Source: Candidatus Poribacteria bacterium (lineage in GTDB: Bacteria > Poribacteria > WGA-4E > WGA-3G). From it: 64,000 nucleotides of DNA. The translations under genes were made by a program, and so were the position numbers. The notes beneath the pieces are model-generated. The model was not told where the DNA came from. It searched no databases and saw only the letters and a list, made by a program, of their open reading frames with translations. This document shows positions 44,502 to 54,905 of the stretch, piece after piece. Each line of letters starts with the position of its first letter. The stretch's first letter is position 1. The stretch covers positions 35,589 through 99,588 of the forward strand of contig JAJDWI010000060.1 in the NCBI GenBank assembly GCA_022825665.1, written 5' to 3'.

Positions 44502-44531
44502 TTGACTTTAAACCTTAAAATGTGGTAATGT
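44502..44531 (+). promoter_or_regulatory. possible promoter of the lipid megaenzyme operon
   Basis: TTGACT (44502-44507), an 18-base spacer and TAATGT (44526-44531). The leader to the ATG at 44660 is about 120 bases and contains GTTCTT-N6-GAGAAC (44616-44633), a small operator-like palindrome. Confidence 0.35.
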
Positions 44532-44659
44532 ATATCTACTTGAATGAATCCTATATATCACAAAATATATGTGATTAACCAAGACTAATATATATCCGGC
44601 AGGCTCGTTGCTTGCGTTCTTGTCAGTGAGAACAATAATACAATAAACAAAAGGGAATT

Positions 44660-47600
44660 ATGTCAATAACCGATTTTTTTCACGGGAAGGTTTTACTTAT
44701 TACTGGTGGCACTGCCTTCCTCGGACAACCGATGGTTGCTAAGATTTTAACCACTCTCCCGGATGTCCAAAAAATATATCTCCTTATTAGAAGTCGGGTT
44801 GAATCAAATGGGAAAGTTACCTCCGCAAAGGAACGTTTTGAAAAAGAACTGCTAACCTCCGATGTCTTTGATGCGTTACGACAGATACACGGGGAACAGT
44901 TTGAAGTGTGGGTCAAGGAAAAAATCGCACCTGTTGAAGGAGAATTGACGGATGAACGACTCGGCTTCAATGATGAAGACTATCAACGTCTACAAAATGA
45001 AGTAGACGTATTCATCAATATAGCGGGACTCGTTCAGTTTGATCCTCCCTTTGACGCTTCTCTGAAAGGTAATGCCCTCGCTGCGAAGCATGTTGTCACG
45101 TTCGCGAAGGGTTGTTCAAATGCTATCTTTCTTCATGTCTCAACTGCTTATGTCTGCGGTGATAATCCGGGAACTGTTCCAGAAGAACTTCACCCGCCTT
45201 ATGAACAATACGCACAACAACAAAATGAGAAAAGCGAAACGAAAATACCTTCAACGTTATCAGAAGAGATTGATTATCTGCTTACGCTGAACCAGTCTAT
45301 CCGAGATGAAGCTGAAACTCCAGAACAGATCAGACATTTTGAAGAGGTGGCACAGAAACAAATAAAAGCAGACAGACGTGGTGGTCGTAAAAACATAGAG
45401 ACCCTTGTTGAACAAGCAAAAGCAGATTGGCTTGAAGAACGGCTTGTTGAAGCAGGACTTGAACACGCACGAGCACGCGGATGGAACGATACATATACAT
45501 ATATGAAGTTCCTTGCTGAACAAGTAATTATGGAATTACGCGGTGATCTTCCTACCGCAATTGTTCGTCCTTCAATTATTGAAAGTAGTATCGCTGAACC
45601 ACATCCAGGATGGCTCGGTAAGTATCGGATGTCCGAACCGTTGATTGTCGGTTTTGCGAAAGGACGACTCCCAGATTTTCCTGCTGACCCAGACATTATA
45701 TTGGATATTATTCCCGTGGATTTTGTTGTGAATGCAATGTTAGCCGCCGCAGAGGCAATTGCAAAACGTGGTGGAATAGAGGTGTATCACGTCGCAACAG
45801 GAACACATAACCCTCTACATTTCCGAGGTATTGTTGAAGCAACCTACGGCTATTTTGTTGAAAATCCGATGATGGAAAATGGGAAACCGATTTCTGTTCC
45901 AGTTTGGACATATCCGAGTTTAGAGGAATTCAAAAAGAAATTAGACGGTAAGATGCGTTTACTTGATAGTGCAATTAAAGCACTTACGCTACTACCGTTC
46001 AAATCAGCGAAACGAAAACGTCGTAGACTATTCATAAAACAGAGCAGCATTAAGGCAGCTTTACATTACATTCAGATTTACGCACCTTATACCCGCACTA
46101 ACTTTGAATTTGAAACTAACAAGTTGCAGGAACTTTACAATGCACTCTCATCCGAAGAACAACAGAACTTTAACTTCGATGTTTCGCTAATATTTTGGAA
46201 GCAGTATTTTCAAGAAATACACATTCCCGGTATCAAGCGACATGTGCTCAAACTGGAAGATGAAACTTCAGACTCTTCAAAGCAACAAAAAACACCTTCA
46301 CAAGATGAAGCTGATGAATTACCTGCGCCTGCCCCAAACCCTATTGATAATATCTCACCACGAACAATCGTAGATTTAATAGAGATACAAGCAAAACGTA
46401 TTCCTGATAAAATTGCTCTTCAGATGGTAAACGACAATGAATGGGAACGGTATACTTATGCTGAAACCTACACACATTCGCGTCGAATCGCGTATCAATT
46501 GTGGAAAAGCGGTCTACGGAAAGACGATAGAGTTGTATTGGTATCGGAAAATCAACCTGAATGGTGTATTGCATACCTTGCCGCATCACAAATTGGCTGT
46601 GCAGTTGTCCCGCTTGACGCGCAAACGCCTATACGAGAAGTATTAGCCATTACTGAGTTCACTACTGCTAAAGCAATCTTAGCATCCGATGCAGTTTTAG
46701 CCAATTCAAGCACACAGTTGACTGAACAAAATATACTCATTCAGAACATCAATCATTTCAACGAAATAGTGAATACGGATGAAGACATTCCAACAGATTT
46801 CCCCAACGTAGAGGTTACACCTGATACAGTCGCTTCCATTATATTTACTATGGGGACGACAGTAGATGCGAAAGGCGCGATGCTAACACATGGAGGTTTT
46901 ATCTCTAACGTTAAGGCAGTTGCAAAAGCATTGCCACCGACAGATGAGGAACGGATTTTATCAGCACTGCCGCTTTACCATGCGTTGAGTTTTTCATGTA
47001 GTCTGCTGATGGCACTTTACAGTGGGACCACCGCAACTTATGTCAATGCGTTTCGACCAACAACACTTCTGAAAACGATGCGTGAGGATAAGACTACAGC
47101 TTTTATCAGTGTGCCGCGACTTTATCAGATGCTTCAAACCACTATTGAACGACAAGCATCCCGTGAGGACACACCCGGAGATACTTTAGCCGAAAAGGCA
47201 CAAGCTGTTATGGGAGGACACATTCGCGTCCTTGTTAGTGGTGGCGCTTCCCTTACCGATGCAATTTATGATGGTTTCCAAAAAATGGGTTTAACAATTT
47301 ATCAAGGATACGGAATGACCGAAACCGCACCTGTTCTTAGTGTCAATCCCTATCTAAATAGCAAATGTGGCTCTGTCGGTCCTGCTGTTGAAGGGGTTGA
47401 ATTTAAGATTGACAATCCCAATAGCGAAGGTATCGGTGAGATCATAGCAAAAGGTCCCAGTAATATGAAAGGGTACTATCAAAATCAAAGTGCAACCGAG
47501 AATGCTATACGTGACGGATGGCTTTACACAGGGGATCTTGGGTATATTGATGATGATGGCTATCTATTTATTACTGGACATTGTAAAGACATTATCGTTC

Positions 47601-48916
47601 CTGCATCTGGTAAGAACATTTACCCTGTGGAATTGGAGGCACTTTATCATACACCTTCAATTATCTCTGAAATATGTGTCATTGGTATACCCTACGAAGA
47701 TGGGGCGGACACAGGTGTCCACGCAGTGATTGTCCCAACTGATAACAGAGAGGGAACTAAAGCGGATATATACAATCATCTACAGCAAACTGCAAAACAA
47801 CTCCCAAGTTACCAGCAATTCCACAAATCGCACTTATTTCAGGACACATTACCAAAAACAGAAAATGGGACAATTGATAGGGGACGTGTAAAGGAGTTGT
47901 TAGAACAACATCTGGCAAACGAGCAAGCTGCAGCTATAGATGAAACCGATCAAGAACAAAGCAATCAATCCGACAACATTCCTGAAGAGATTCTGGCACC
48001 CCTTGCCAAATTAGCGCGGATGCCAGCGAATAAGATCGGCGGCGAAAGTCGTTTGGATACTGATCTTGGACTGGATTCACTCACGAGGCTTGATCTACTT
48101 ATGCTCCTCGAATCACGACTCGGTCACACTATTCCTGAGGCTATGGTTGCGAATTTGCAGACAGTCAACGATGTTGTTGAATTGACGCAGACTTTTGACA
48201 AAACAGACACTATACAAACAATAGATACACCATCAAAATCTGTGAAGTTACGCCAAAAACCTTATTGGTATGCGCGAGCGTTTCGTGCCAGTATCCGAAG
48301 TATATATAAATCTCGTTTCTCCTTTGAGTGTTTTGGACTTGAAAACATACCACAAGGGAAACCTTTCATTATTACACCGAATCACACAAGCCATTTAGAT
48401 ACGCTTACAGTGATTACAGCACTCGGACAGAATTCACATCAACTGTGGACACTCGCCGCACGAGATTACTGGTTCGGCAATCGGCTGCAAGGATGGTTCG
48501 CACAGAATTGTTTGAACGCGCTACCGATTGAACGCGATGGCAATTTTAGCCAGTTTCTACAGGATTTACGCATGGCTAACGAGGTAATGGAACAGAACAA
48601 TGGATTGCTCATTTTTCCAGAAGGCACACGTTCACTTGATGGAAAATTGCAGCCATTCAAACAAGGTATTCTCAGCCTTCTGATTTATGGACAGCAGGTC
48701 CCCATTATACCGACATATATTAAAGGCACATTTCAGGTTCTTCCAAAAGGGCAAAACTTACCAAAAAAACATCCGATTCAGATCGTTTTTGGGGAACCGC
48801 TTCTTTTTGAAGGTTCACAAAACCCAGAGGACATTACGGAAAATACAGAGATATACCAGAAATTTTTGACTGAACTTGAAAACCGTGTTGCAGAACTCGC
48901 TGAGACATTGAGTTAG
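44660..48916 (+). CDS. four-domain lipid enzyme: fatty acyl reductase, AMP-binding, ACP, PlsC acyltransferase (ElbD-like)
   Basis: A 1418-residue protein. Residues 1-480 are a male-sterility/FAR-type reductase (ITGGTAFLGQPMVAKIL; YxxxK in YTYMK). Residues 560-1090 are an acyl-AMP ligase (FTMGTTVDAKGAML, GYGMTETAPVL, YTGDLGYIDDDGYLFITGH). Residues 1105-1180 are an acyl carrier protein with Ser1140 in DLGLDSL. Residues 1200-1418 are a PlsC domain (NHTSHLD, FPEGTRS). The set could activate an acid, load it on the ACP, reduce it to an alcohol or aldehyde and transfer an acyl group. It recalls myxobacterial ElbD of ether-lipid synthesis (from memory). Odd: the ligase A10 Lys (G-K-x-x-R) reads G-T-I-D-R and the P-loop is degenerate. 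Confidence 0.85.
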   Translation: MSITDFFHGKVLLITGGTAFLGQPMVAKILTTLPDVQKIYLLIRSRVESNGKVTSAKERFEKELLTSDVFDALRQIHGEQFEVWVKEKIAPVEGELTDERLGFNDEDYQRLQNEVDVFINIAGLVQFDPPFDASLKGNALAAKHVVTFAKGCSNAIFLHVSTAYVCGDNPGTVPEELHPPYEQYAQQQNEKSETKIPSTLSEEIDYLLTLNQSIRDEAETPEQIRHFEEVAQKQIKADRRGGRKNIETLVEQAKADWLEERLVEAGLEHARARGWNDTYTYMKFLAEQVIMELRGDLPTAIVRPSIIESSIAEPHPGWLGKYRMSEPLIVGFAKGRLPDFPADPDIILDIIPVDFVVNAMLAAAEAIAKRGGIEVYHVATGTHNPLHFRGIVEATYGYFVENPMMENGKPISVPVWTYPSLEEFKKKLDGKMRLLDSAIKALTLLPFKSAKRKRRRLFIKQSSIKAALHYIQIYAPYTRTNFEFETNKLQELYNALSSEEQQNFNFDVSLIFWKQYFQEIHIPGIKRHVLKLEDETSDSSKQQKTPSQDEADELPAPAPNPIDNISPRTIVDLIEIQAKRIPDKIALQMVNDNEWERYTYAETYTHSRRIAYQLWKSGLRKDDRVVLVSENQPEWCIAYLAASQIGCAVVPLDAQTPIREVLAITEFTTAKAILASDAVLANSSTQLTEQNILIQNINHFNEIVNTDEDIPTDFPNVEVTPDTVASIIFTMGTTVDAKGAMLTHGGFISNVKAVAKALPPTDEERILSALPLYHALSFSCSLLMALYSGTTATYVNAFRPTTLLKTMREDKTTAFISVPRLYQMLQTTIERQASREDTPGDTLAEKAQAVMGGHIRVLVSGGASLTDAIYDGFQKMGLTIYQGYGMTETAPVLSVNPYLNSKCGSVGPAVEGVEFKIDNPNSEGIGEIIAKGPSNMKGYYQNQSATENAIRDGWLYTGDLGYIDDDGYLFITGHCKDIIVPASGKNIYPVELEALYHTPSIISEICVIGIPYEDGADTGVHAVIVPTDNREGTKADIYNHLQQTAKQLPSYQQFHKSHLFQDTLPKTENGTIDRGRVKELLEQHLANEQAAAIDETDQEQSNQSDNIPEEILAPLAKLARMPANKIGGESRLDTDLGLDSLTRLDLLMLLESRLGHTIPEAMVANLQTVNDVVELTQTFDKTDTIQTIDTPSKSVKLRQKPYWYARAFRASIRSIYKSRFSFECFGLENIPQGKPFIITPNHTSHLDTLTVITALGQNSHQLWTLAARDYWFGNRLQGWFAQNCLNALPIERDGNFSQFLQDLRMANEVMEQNNGLLIFPEGTRSLDGKLQPFKQGILSLLIYGQQVPIIPTYIKGTFQVLPKGQNLPKKHPIQIVFGEPLLFEGSQNPEDITENTEIYQKFLTELENRVAELAETLS

Positions 48917-48918
48917 GA

Positions 48919-49611
48919 TTGAAATTGGAATCGCTACAGAAAAAACCTATTGCGTTCTTTGATGTGGATGGCACATTAGTAAGTACGACCATTGTGCATG
49001 CGTACATCTGGTTACGGACTTCATCGTTGTCTCGCATTGTCAGATTTTTCTGGTTCATCGGTTTTCTGCCGAAGGTCGTGTTCTATTTAATTCTTGATCG
49101 GATTAGCAGACCACAGTTTAATCGGGTGTTCTACCGGAATTATCGTGGTAAGGATGCAACAGCATTAAAAGCATTAGCAGTAGATATGTTCGGAAGTTAT
49201 CTCCGCCAGAAGATATTCCCAGAAGCTATTTCGCAAATTGAGGAACATAAGGCACAAGGCGATCAAGTTGTTCTGGTAACGGGTTCACTAAACTTTATTG
49301 TTCAACCACTCGCTGAGTTCTTCGGAGCAGATTCGGTTATAGCACCAGAATTGAAAGAACAAGACAGTATCTTTACAGGTAGGCTAACGACTGAACCGCT
49401 AATCGGAGAGCAGAAGGCGATTGCAATGAAAAAGTTTGCCGAACAAGAAGATATACCACTTGACATCTGCTATGCTTACAGTGATAGCAAATCCGATCTG
49501 GAAATGTTGGAAAGTGTTGGAAATCCCATTGCAGTAAATCCGTCCAAAGGACTACGAAACCATGCCCTTGAATCAGGATGGGAAATCCACGAATGGATGA
49601 AAGCATCATAA
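48919..49611 (+). CDS. HAD-IB family phosphatase (SerB-like)
   Basis: A 230-residue HAD hydrolase. Motif I FFDVDGTLVST, motif II LVTGSLNFI, motif III/IV YAYSDSKSDLEML and AVNPSKGLR. A hydrophobic stretch in the cap (IVRFFWFIGFLPKVVFYLIL) suggests membrane association. It starts with TTG either at 48919, 3 bases after the megaenzyme stop, or at 48925, better spaced from AGGA (48915-48918). Tight coupling implies a shared pathway, probably dephosphorylating a glycerolipid such as a phosphatidate or lysophosphatidate. HAD-IB domains are often fused to PlsC in bacteria; here they are adjacent genes. Confidence 0.85.
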   Translation: MKLESLQKKPIAFFDVDGTLVSTTIVHAYIWLRTSSLSRIVRFFWFIGFLPKVVFYLILDRISRPQFNRVFYRNYRGKDATALKALAVDMFGSYLRQKIFPEAISQIEEHKAQGDQVVLVTGSLNFIVQPLAEFFGADSVIAPELKEQDSIFTGRLTTEPLIGEQKAIAMKKFAEQEDIPLDICYAYSDSKSDLEMLESVGNPIAVNPSKGLRNHALESGWEIHEWMKAS

Positions 49612-49645
49612 GTATAGAGAATATATTTGTAAATGAGGAGAAAAA

Positions 49646-49861
49646 ATGCAAGTCAAACGCTATTTAGAATCAATGTCTGAACCACAGGACACAATGTTTG
49701 TTGAAATTGCTGATCTGCATAGATTTACTCGTCGTGGTGATGACTGGGCAAAATTCCGAGAAGACCTTATTGAATTGCTTGAACAGACAATTTCTGAAGA
49801 CCTTTCTAAAGAATTTGCTGAAGCTACAGCGGATTGGGATTCTGAGGATCCACCACAATAA
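49646..49861 (+). CDS. small acidic protein of unknown function
   Basis: A 71-residue protein (starts MQVKRYLESMSEPQDTMFVE). It is strongly acidic, predicted helical, with no membrane segment. I do not know its family. A good Shine-Dalgarno (GAGGAG, 5 bases before the ATG) and its position 34 bases after the HAD gene make it real. It may be co-transcribed with the lipid genes or be an unrelated small protein. Confidence 0.6.
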   Translation: MQVKRYLESMSEPQDTMFVEIADLHRFTRRGDDWAKFREDLIELLEQTISEDLSKEFAEATADWDSEDPPQ

Positions 49862-49984
49862 AAGAAATCTGGTCATTCAAATGCACTTGACATACCCACC
49901 CCGTTAGGATAAAATAAGAATTGCTTTATTACTATTATCGTCTAACAATGACTTGGATCTAACGGGAGTCTTATTAAGAAATAT

Positions 49985-51880
49985 ATGAGTGCTTATTACA
50001 TCACCACGCCTATTTACTATCCCAATGCAGAACCGCATGCAGGAAACGCTTATACCACTATTGCCGCAGATGTCTTAGCGCGATATCAACGTCTTAAAGG
50101 TAAGGAAGTTTGCTATCTTACTGGTGTCGACGAGCATGCTGCGAATGTGTATAACGCTGCTAAAGAGGAAGGACTTTCGCCGCAAGCTTATTGCGATAAG
50201 ATCGCACCTACGTTCGTTAAACTATGGGAACGACTGAACATCTCACATGACATCTTTTTCCGTACAACCAGTGATATACATAAGCGTGGCGCGCAAAAAT
50301 TCCTTAATGTCCTCTATGACAACGGTGATGTTTATAAAGGGAAGTACGAAGGCTATTACTGCGTCTCATGTGAGGAGTTCTTTTCAGAGAAAGAACTCAC
50401 AGACGATAAAGTCTGCCCCACTCATAAATTGCCGCTGCAATGGCTGGAAGAAGAGAACTATTTCTTTAGACTTTCAAAGTATCAAGAACGTTTACTCGCG
50501 CATTTCCATGAGAATCCTGATTTTGTCTATCCCGAAACTCGTCGCAACGAGTTGTTAAACTTTCTGGAATCTGGACTACAGGATGTGAGTATTTCCCGTG
50601 CATCCCTACCCTGGGGGATTCCATTCCCATTCGATCCAGAGCATATCATCTATATCTGGATAGAGGCTTTGAGTAACTATATTACTGCCCTCGGCTATGA
50701 GGTAGAAAGCGAAGAATACCGGACTTTTTGGCCTGCCGATGTCCACATGATGGGTAAGGACATTGCCCGTTTTCATGCGCTGCTTTGGCCCGCAATGTTG
50801 ATGGCAGCAAACCTACCACTTCCAAAGCAGATTGTCGCACACGGTTGGTTGACGAAAGATGGAGAAGCACTGAGTAAAACGCGAGGCATCTTCATTGATA
50901 TGGATGGAGACATTGACACTTATGGTGTAGATGCGTTCCGATATTATCTGCTACGCGAGTTTAGTTTTGGAAACGATGGAGATTACCGTCCTGCACGCTT
51001 ACATCAACGTTACAACGCTGATCTGGCAAACGATTTAGGAAATCTGCTAAATCGCGTCCTTGGGTTAGTAAACAAAAACTTTGATGGGATTCCTGAACCG
51101 ACAACACCCGGAGAATTTGACGAAGAAATCAAGCAGTTGGCACAAACGACATCGGACACATTGGACGCACAGATGAATACATTCGCTTTTGATAGCGCAT
51201 TGGAAACGATCTGGGAATTCGTGCGACGGGTCAACCGTTATGTGCAACAAACTGAAGTGTGGACACTGGCAAAACCAGAGACAAAACCGAGAATGGGAAC
51301 TATCCTTTACAACAGCTTAGAAGCACTGCGATTCGTATCAGTCTTGATATCACCTTTTATTCCAGATACCGCTGAGAAAATACAGAAACAGATCGGGTTA
51401 TCAGAATTCGATTCTGTTGCAGATTGGGGACGTTTGCCGACAGACCTAAAAGTCAGTAAAGGTGAACCTATCTTCCCGCGTGTTGATCTCAAAAAGGAAA
51501 AGCCACAACAGAAAAAAGAAACAGCTAAACCAAAAAAGAAAGAATCCGAAAAGAAAACCGATCTAATCTCCTTTGCCGATTTCCAAAAGATGGATTTACG
51601 GGTTGCGAACGTTATATCTGCTGAACCGATTGAAGGGGCAGACCGTCTCCTCAAATTGCAAGTAGACCTCGGTACAGAAAAACGGCAGGTGGTCGCAGGA
51701 ATTGCGGAACATTATAAACCTGATACCTTGATCGGAAAACAGGTTATTGTAGTTGTGAATTTGGAACCCGCGACGATTCGCAATGTTGAATCACACGGCA
51801 TGATCCTCGCTGCAAGCGGTGATTCTATTGTGTTAGCAAGTCCTGAAACAGATGTGCCACTTGGAACACAAGTACGGTAG
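49985..51880 (+). CDS. metG: methionyl-tRNA synthetase
   Basis: A 631-residue class I aminoacyl-tRNA synthetase charging tRNA(Met). The HIGH-type motif is EPHAGNAYT (residues 17-25), the Zn-type CxxC in YCVSCEEFF, and the KMSKS-type motif is ALSKTRG near 297-302. A catalytic-domain landmark is HMMGKDIARFHALLWP. A Lys-rich linker (KEKPQQKKETAKPKKK) leads to a C-terminal tRNA-binding domain (KMDLRVANVISAEPIEGADRLL), the dimerising EMAP-like module. Both zinc ligands of the first knuckle appear, and CPTH further on completes them. GGGAG is rather far (16 bases) from the ATG. Confidence 0.95.
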   Translation: MSAYYITTPIYYPNAEPHAGNAYTTIAADVLARYQRLKGKEVCYLTGVDEHAANVYNAAKEEGLSPQAYCDKIAPTFVKLWERLNISHDIFFRTTSDIHKRGAQKFLNVLYDNGDVYKGKYEGYYCVSCEEFFSEKELTDDKVCPTHKLPLQWLEEENYFFRLSKYQERLLAHFHENPDFVYPETRRNELLNFLESGLQDVSISRASLPWGIPFPFDPEHIIYIWIEALSNYITALGYEVESEEYRTFWPADVHMMGKDIARFHALLWPAMLMAANLPLPKQIVAHGWLTKDGEALSKTRGIFIDMDGDIDTYGVDAFRYYLLREFSFGNDGDYRPARLHQRYNADLANDLGNLLNRVLGLVNKNFDGIPEPTTPGEFDEEIKQLAQTTSDTLDAQMNTFAFDSALETIWEFVRRVNRYVQQTEVWTLAKPETKPRMGTILYNSLEALRFVSVLISPFIPDTAEKIQKQIGLSEFDSVADWGRLPTDLKVSKGEPIFPRVDLKKEKPQQKKETAKPKKKESEKKTDLISFADFQKMDLRVANVISAEPIEGADRLLKLQVDLGTEKRQVVAGIAEHYKPDTLIGKQVIVVVNLEPATIRNVESHGMILAASGDSIVLASPETDVPLGTQVR

Positions 51881-54800
51881 TAGGCGTACTCCGTATGCCG
51901 TAACTTTCCAAAAAATGCAATACATAGAAGAAACCCTCAAAACAAGAATTAAGAATGACGATGCCTCAACCTTTGTTGTCATTGTGCCAAATGATGATGC
52001 GCGTTTGAAGCGACAACGTCAATTGATTGCGTATCACCCAAACCGTGCAGTAGCCAATTTACAGGTTTATACCATTGAACATCTCGTGTATAGACTATAC
52101 AACCAAGCTTGTCCGTCAAGACAACACATCTCATCAGGACTTCAAAACCTATTACTCCACGAAATAGCGGGAGATGATACCGACACATATCCTACATTTA
52201 GACCAATCCAAAATAGACCTATTCCAGACAGCACACTCTCCCTTATAGCGAACACAATAAATAACCTAAAAGATCAAGGAGATACTGCGGACAATATACC
52301 TACCGAGACTGATCTATCTCAGTTTTATAGTAATTATGAGACAAGACTTCAGGATAACTGGATAGACGATAAGGGAAAACATCTATATCTCGCCAAACAT
52401 TTCCAGCACGACTTCTTCAAAAAGTCATTTTCTCGTGTTGACCTTGTTACTATTGAGGGATTCTCAGTTCTTTCTAAATCAGATATCAAGATTCTTACAA
52501 AGATTGCTGAAATACCTGATATTGATATGTGGTTTCGTACTGACTGTGTTGAAGGAAATGCCGACCTTTATAGAAATATAATTGAACTTGTCTCATATTT
52601 CCGAGATGCAGATGTTCACATTGATACCACCTATGACCGTGATCATGATAGGCATCAAAATTACTCTGAAAACCTATTCCGATCCAATACTGCCATAGAC
52701 AATAAACGTGACCTAACAGATGAAATTAAAGTCTTGAAACCTGCTGACCGAACCGAAGAGGTAGAACAGATTGCCTATCTCATCAAACAACAGATGTCAA
52801 ATGAGGAATGTAGACTAAGTGAAATCTGTGTTGCATTTTACAATTTAGGTCAATATCAGCAACGTATTGCAGAAACTTTTCCCGCATTCGGTATTCCTTA
52901 TACACTTACGGAAAGTGTACCGTTGATGAAGTCAGAGGTCGTCAAAGCCATCTTTTCTCGGTTGCTTTCACAACAAGAACCTGTAGGAAATGCCTATTTC
53001 ACTGAGGATATAGTCAAACTGCCTTCAGGTAAGATACACCCAACTGAATTTCTGGAATATGTGGAAGAATTACTGCAGGCAGGTAAAGTACTTCAAAACA
53101 TCCTAAGTTCAATGTTACAAAATAACAGAGAGATAGTTGAAGGTGAAGTGAACGCATATCATCAATTCATTAAGATTGTTCAAGAACTTTGTAATGTGCT
53201 AATAAAAGAAGGGAATCAGACATATCTACTTGATGATTACATTAAAAAACTCCGCCACATTGCAAAGCATACACATTATCAAAATCGGACACCTTCAAAA
53301 GGCGAAACTGTAAAGATTGTCACGCTCGGTGAACTCAGAAGTTTAGAGTATCATACCGTCTTTTTAGGTGATTTTGTGGACGGTGGATTCCCGCCAAATT
53401 ATCGTCCTGATCCGATGCTTCCAGACAGACCGTATCGTACTGAAGAGGAGTTGCTGCACGATAATCGATTTCTATTCTATCGTGTTTTAAAGTCCTTTCG
53501 GGAGCGACTATACCTCCTTGTTCCCCAACGAGAGAATGTATCGGAATTAATCCCTTCTCTGTTTCTAACACAATTAGAGGCAGTCGCTAAAATCGGTTCA
53601 GAAGAGGTAGCCAATTCTTCATTAGGTAGTATTCCTGGTTTTCTTAGCACGTATGGTAATCATATGTGGACAGTAGAGAACCCATCCAAAGACACATTTC
53701 CACATGAAATTGAAGACATGCGTCCTTTAATTGACCATGTTGTTTCAGTTGAAAAGAGTCGTGAGAAAACACATGAACATTCGACTTACGAGGGTGTATT
53801 AAAAGAAGAAAACCTTTCTGAAGAAAGTCTTGATGCGTTACAAAAATTGAGTGAAAGGACATATTCCGTCACAGAATTGGAAACTTATGCTAATTGTCCG
53901 TTTCAATATTTTGTTCATAAAGTTCTGAATCCTATAAAAAAAGAAGAGGATGAAGAAGACGAACCATCAAGCCTTGAAAAAGGATCGTTGATTCATGATG
54001 TTCTTTGCGAATTCTATTTGAAACGGCGTGATAGTGAAGACTCACGCATTGGACAATGTTCAGAAGATATTTTTGAGCAAGCAAAACAGCAATTAGATGA
54101 AATTTTACATGCCAAATCTGAAACCAGCCGTATGAAACGTTCAGATGTCAGCGAGAATAATCTGTTTTGGAAAATTGAGATTGAGAAACAACGCACTGCG
54201 CTACATAAATGGATTGATGCGGAACGTTCTTATAATTTAAATGTTAACCCTCGTTACTTTGAAGTTAGTTTCGGCAGATCTCCTGGACAAAGAGATCCTG
54301 AAATTAGTTGCTCTGATTCAATTCCCATTGGCAGTGTAAATATGGAAGGTAAAATAGATCGTATTGACATTGGTGGTGGGAGTTATAATGTCATTGATTA
54401 TAAAACTGGAAGTTCAAAAATAGTAATGCGAGACATCCTTGAAGGACGAAGCATACAACTACCGATCTACCTACAAATCGCAAAGAAATTGTTAAATAAG
54501 AAAGGGGTAACGGGTTTAGAACCTACAGCAGGTCTATACTACAAAATCAGATTGAATGATTTTGATGTTGAACTTGGTATTGGAGAAAAATCACAAAATG
54601 GCACTTCGTTTAGAAATTTCAACGGTGAAAAGTGGGGTTCTTTTGGGACAAGTAACCGTCAATTGTTAGATGAAGACACTTTTGATGACAAACTAACTCT
54701 CGTCAAAGATTATATAGAGTACTTTGTATCAAATATCTCAAACGGATTCTTCCCTCTCATTATACATGTAGATACATTTCAAGACTCAGCGGAAGAAGGT

Positions 54801-54905
54801 GATAAGCCTGAACCTCCTAACGACCCAACTAAACCTTGTTCCTACTGTGCTTACAAACGGGTTTGTCGTGTAGGGGCATTTGCTGTGACTTACGAAACAG
54901 ACTAA
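51852..54905 (+). CDS. AddB-like PD-(D/E)XK exonuclease with Fe-S cluster
   Basis: A 1017-residue protein. The C-terminal nuclease has LETYANCPFQYF (Cys near 682), the catalytic VIDYKTG near 848 and Fe-S ligands CSYCAYKRVC (about 996-1005), the four-Cys 'iron staple' of AddB. The middle has a helicase-like motif (VTLGELRSLEYHTVFLGDFVDGGFP, split). No N-terminal Walker A is seen, so the helicase is probably inactive. AddA is absent nearby. It should process double-strand breaks. The first ~21 residues overlap metG by 29 bases. I keep this start because the N-terminal fold seems to begin before the next Met at 51915. Confidence 0.78.
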   Translation: MCHLEHKYGSRRTPYAVTFQKMQYIEETLKTRIKNDDASTFVVIVPNDDARLKRQRQLIAYHPNRAVANLQVYTIEHLVYRLYNQACPSRQHISSGLQNLLLHEIAGDDTDTYPTFRPIQNRPIPDSTLSLIANTINNLKDQGDTADNIPTETDLSQFYSNYETRLQDNWIDDKGKHLYLAKHFQHDFFKKSFSRVDLVTIEGFSVLSKSDIKILTKIAEIPDIDMWFRTDCVEGNADLYRNIIELVSYFRDADVHIDTTYDRDHDRHQNYSENLFRSNTAIDNKRDLTDEIKVLKPADRTEEVEQIAYLIKQQMSNEECRLSEICVAFYNLGQYQQRIAETFPAFGIPYTLTESVPLMKSEVVKAIFSRLLSQQEPVGNAYFTEDIVKLPSGKIHPTEFLEYVEELLQAGKVLQNILSSMLQNNREIVEGEVNAYHQFIKIVQELCNVLIKEGNQTYLLDDYIKKLRHIAKHTHYQNRTPSKGETVKIVTLGELRSLEYHTVFLGDFVDGGFPPNYRPDPMLPDRPYRTEEELLHDNRFLFYRVLKSFRERLYLLVPQRENVSELIPSLFLTQLEAVAKIGSEEVANSSLGSIPGFLSTYGNHMWTVENPSKDTFPHEIEDMRPLIDHVVSVEKSREKTHEHSTYEGVLKEENLSEESLDALQKLSERTYSVTELETYANCPFQYFVHKVLNPIKKEEDEEDEPSSLEKGSLIHDVLCEFYLKRRDSEDSRIGQCSEDIFEQAKQQLDEILHAKSETSRMKRSDVSENNLFWKIEIEKQRTALHKWIDAERSYNLNVNPRYFEVSFGRSPGQRDPEISCSDSIPIGSVNMEGKIDRIDIGGGSYNVIDYKTGSSKIVMRDILEGRSIQLPIYLQIAKKLLNKKGVTGLEPTAGLYYKIRLNDFDVELGIGEKSQNGTSFRNFNGEKWGSFGTSNRQLLDEDTFDDKLTLVKDYIEYFVSNISNGFFPLIIHVDTFQDSAEEGDKPEPPNDPTKPCSYCAYKRVCRVGAFAVTYETD

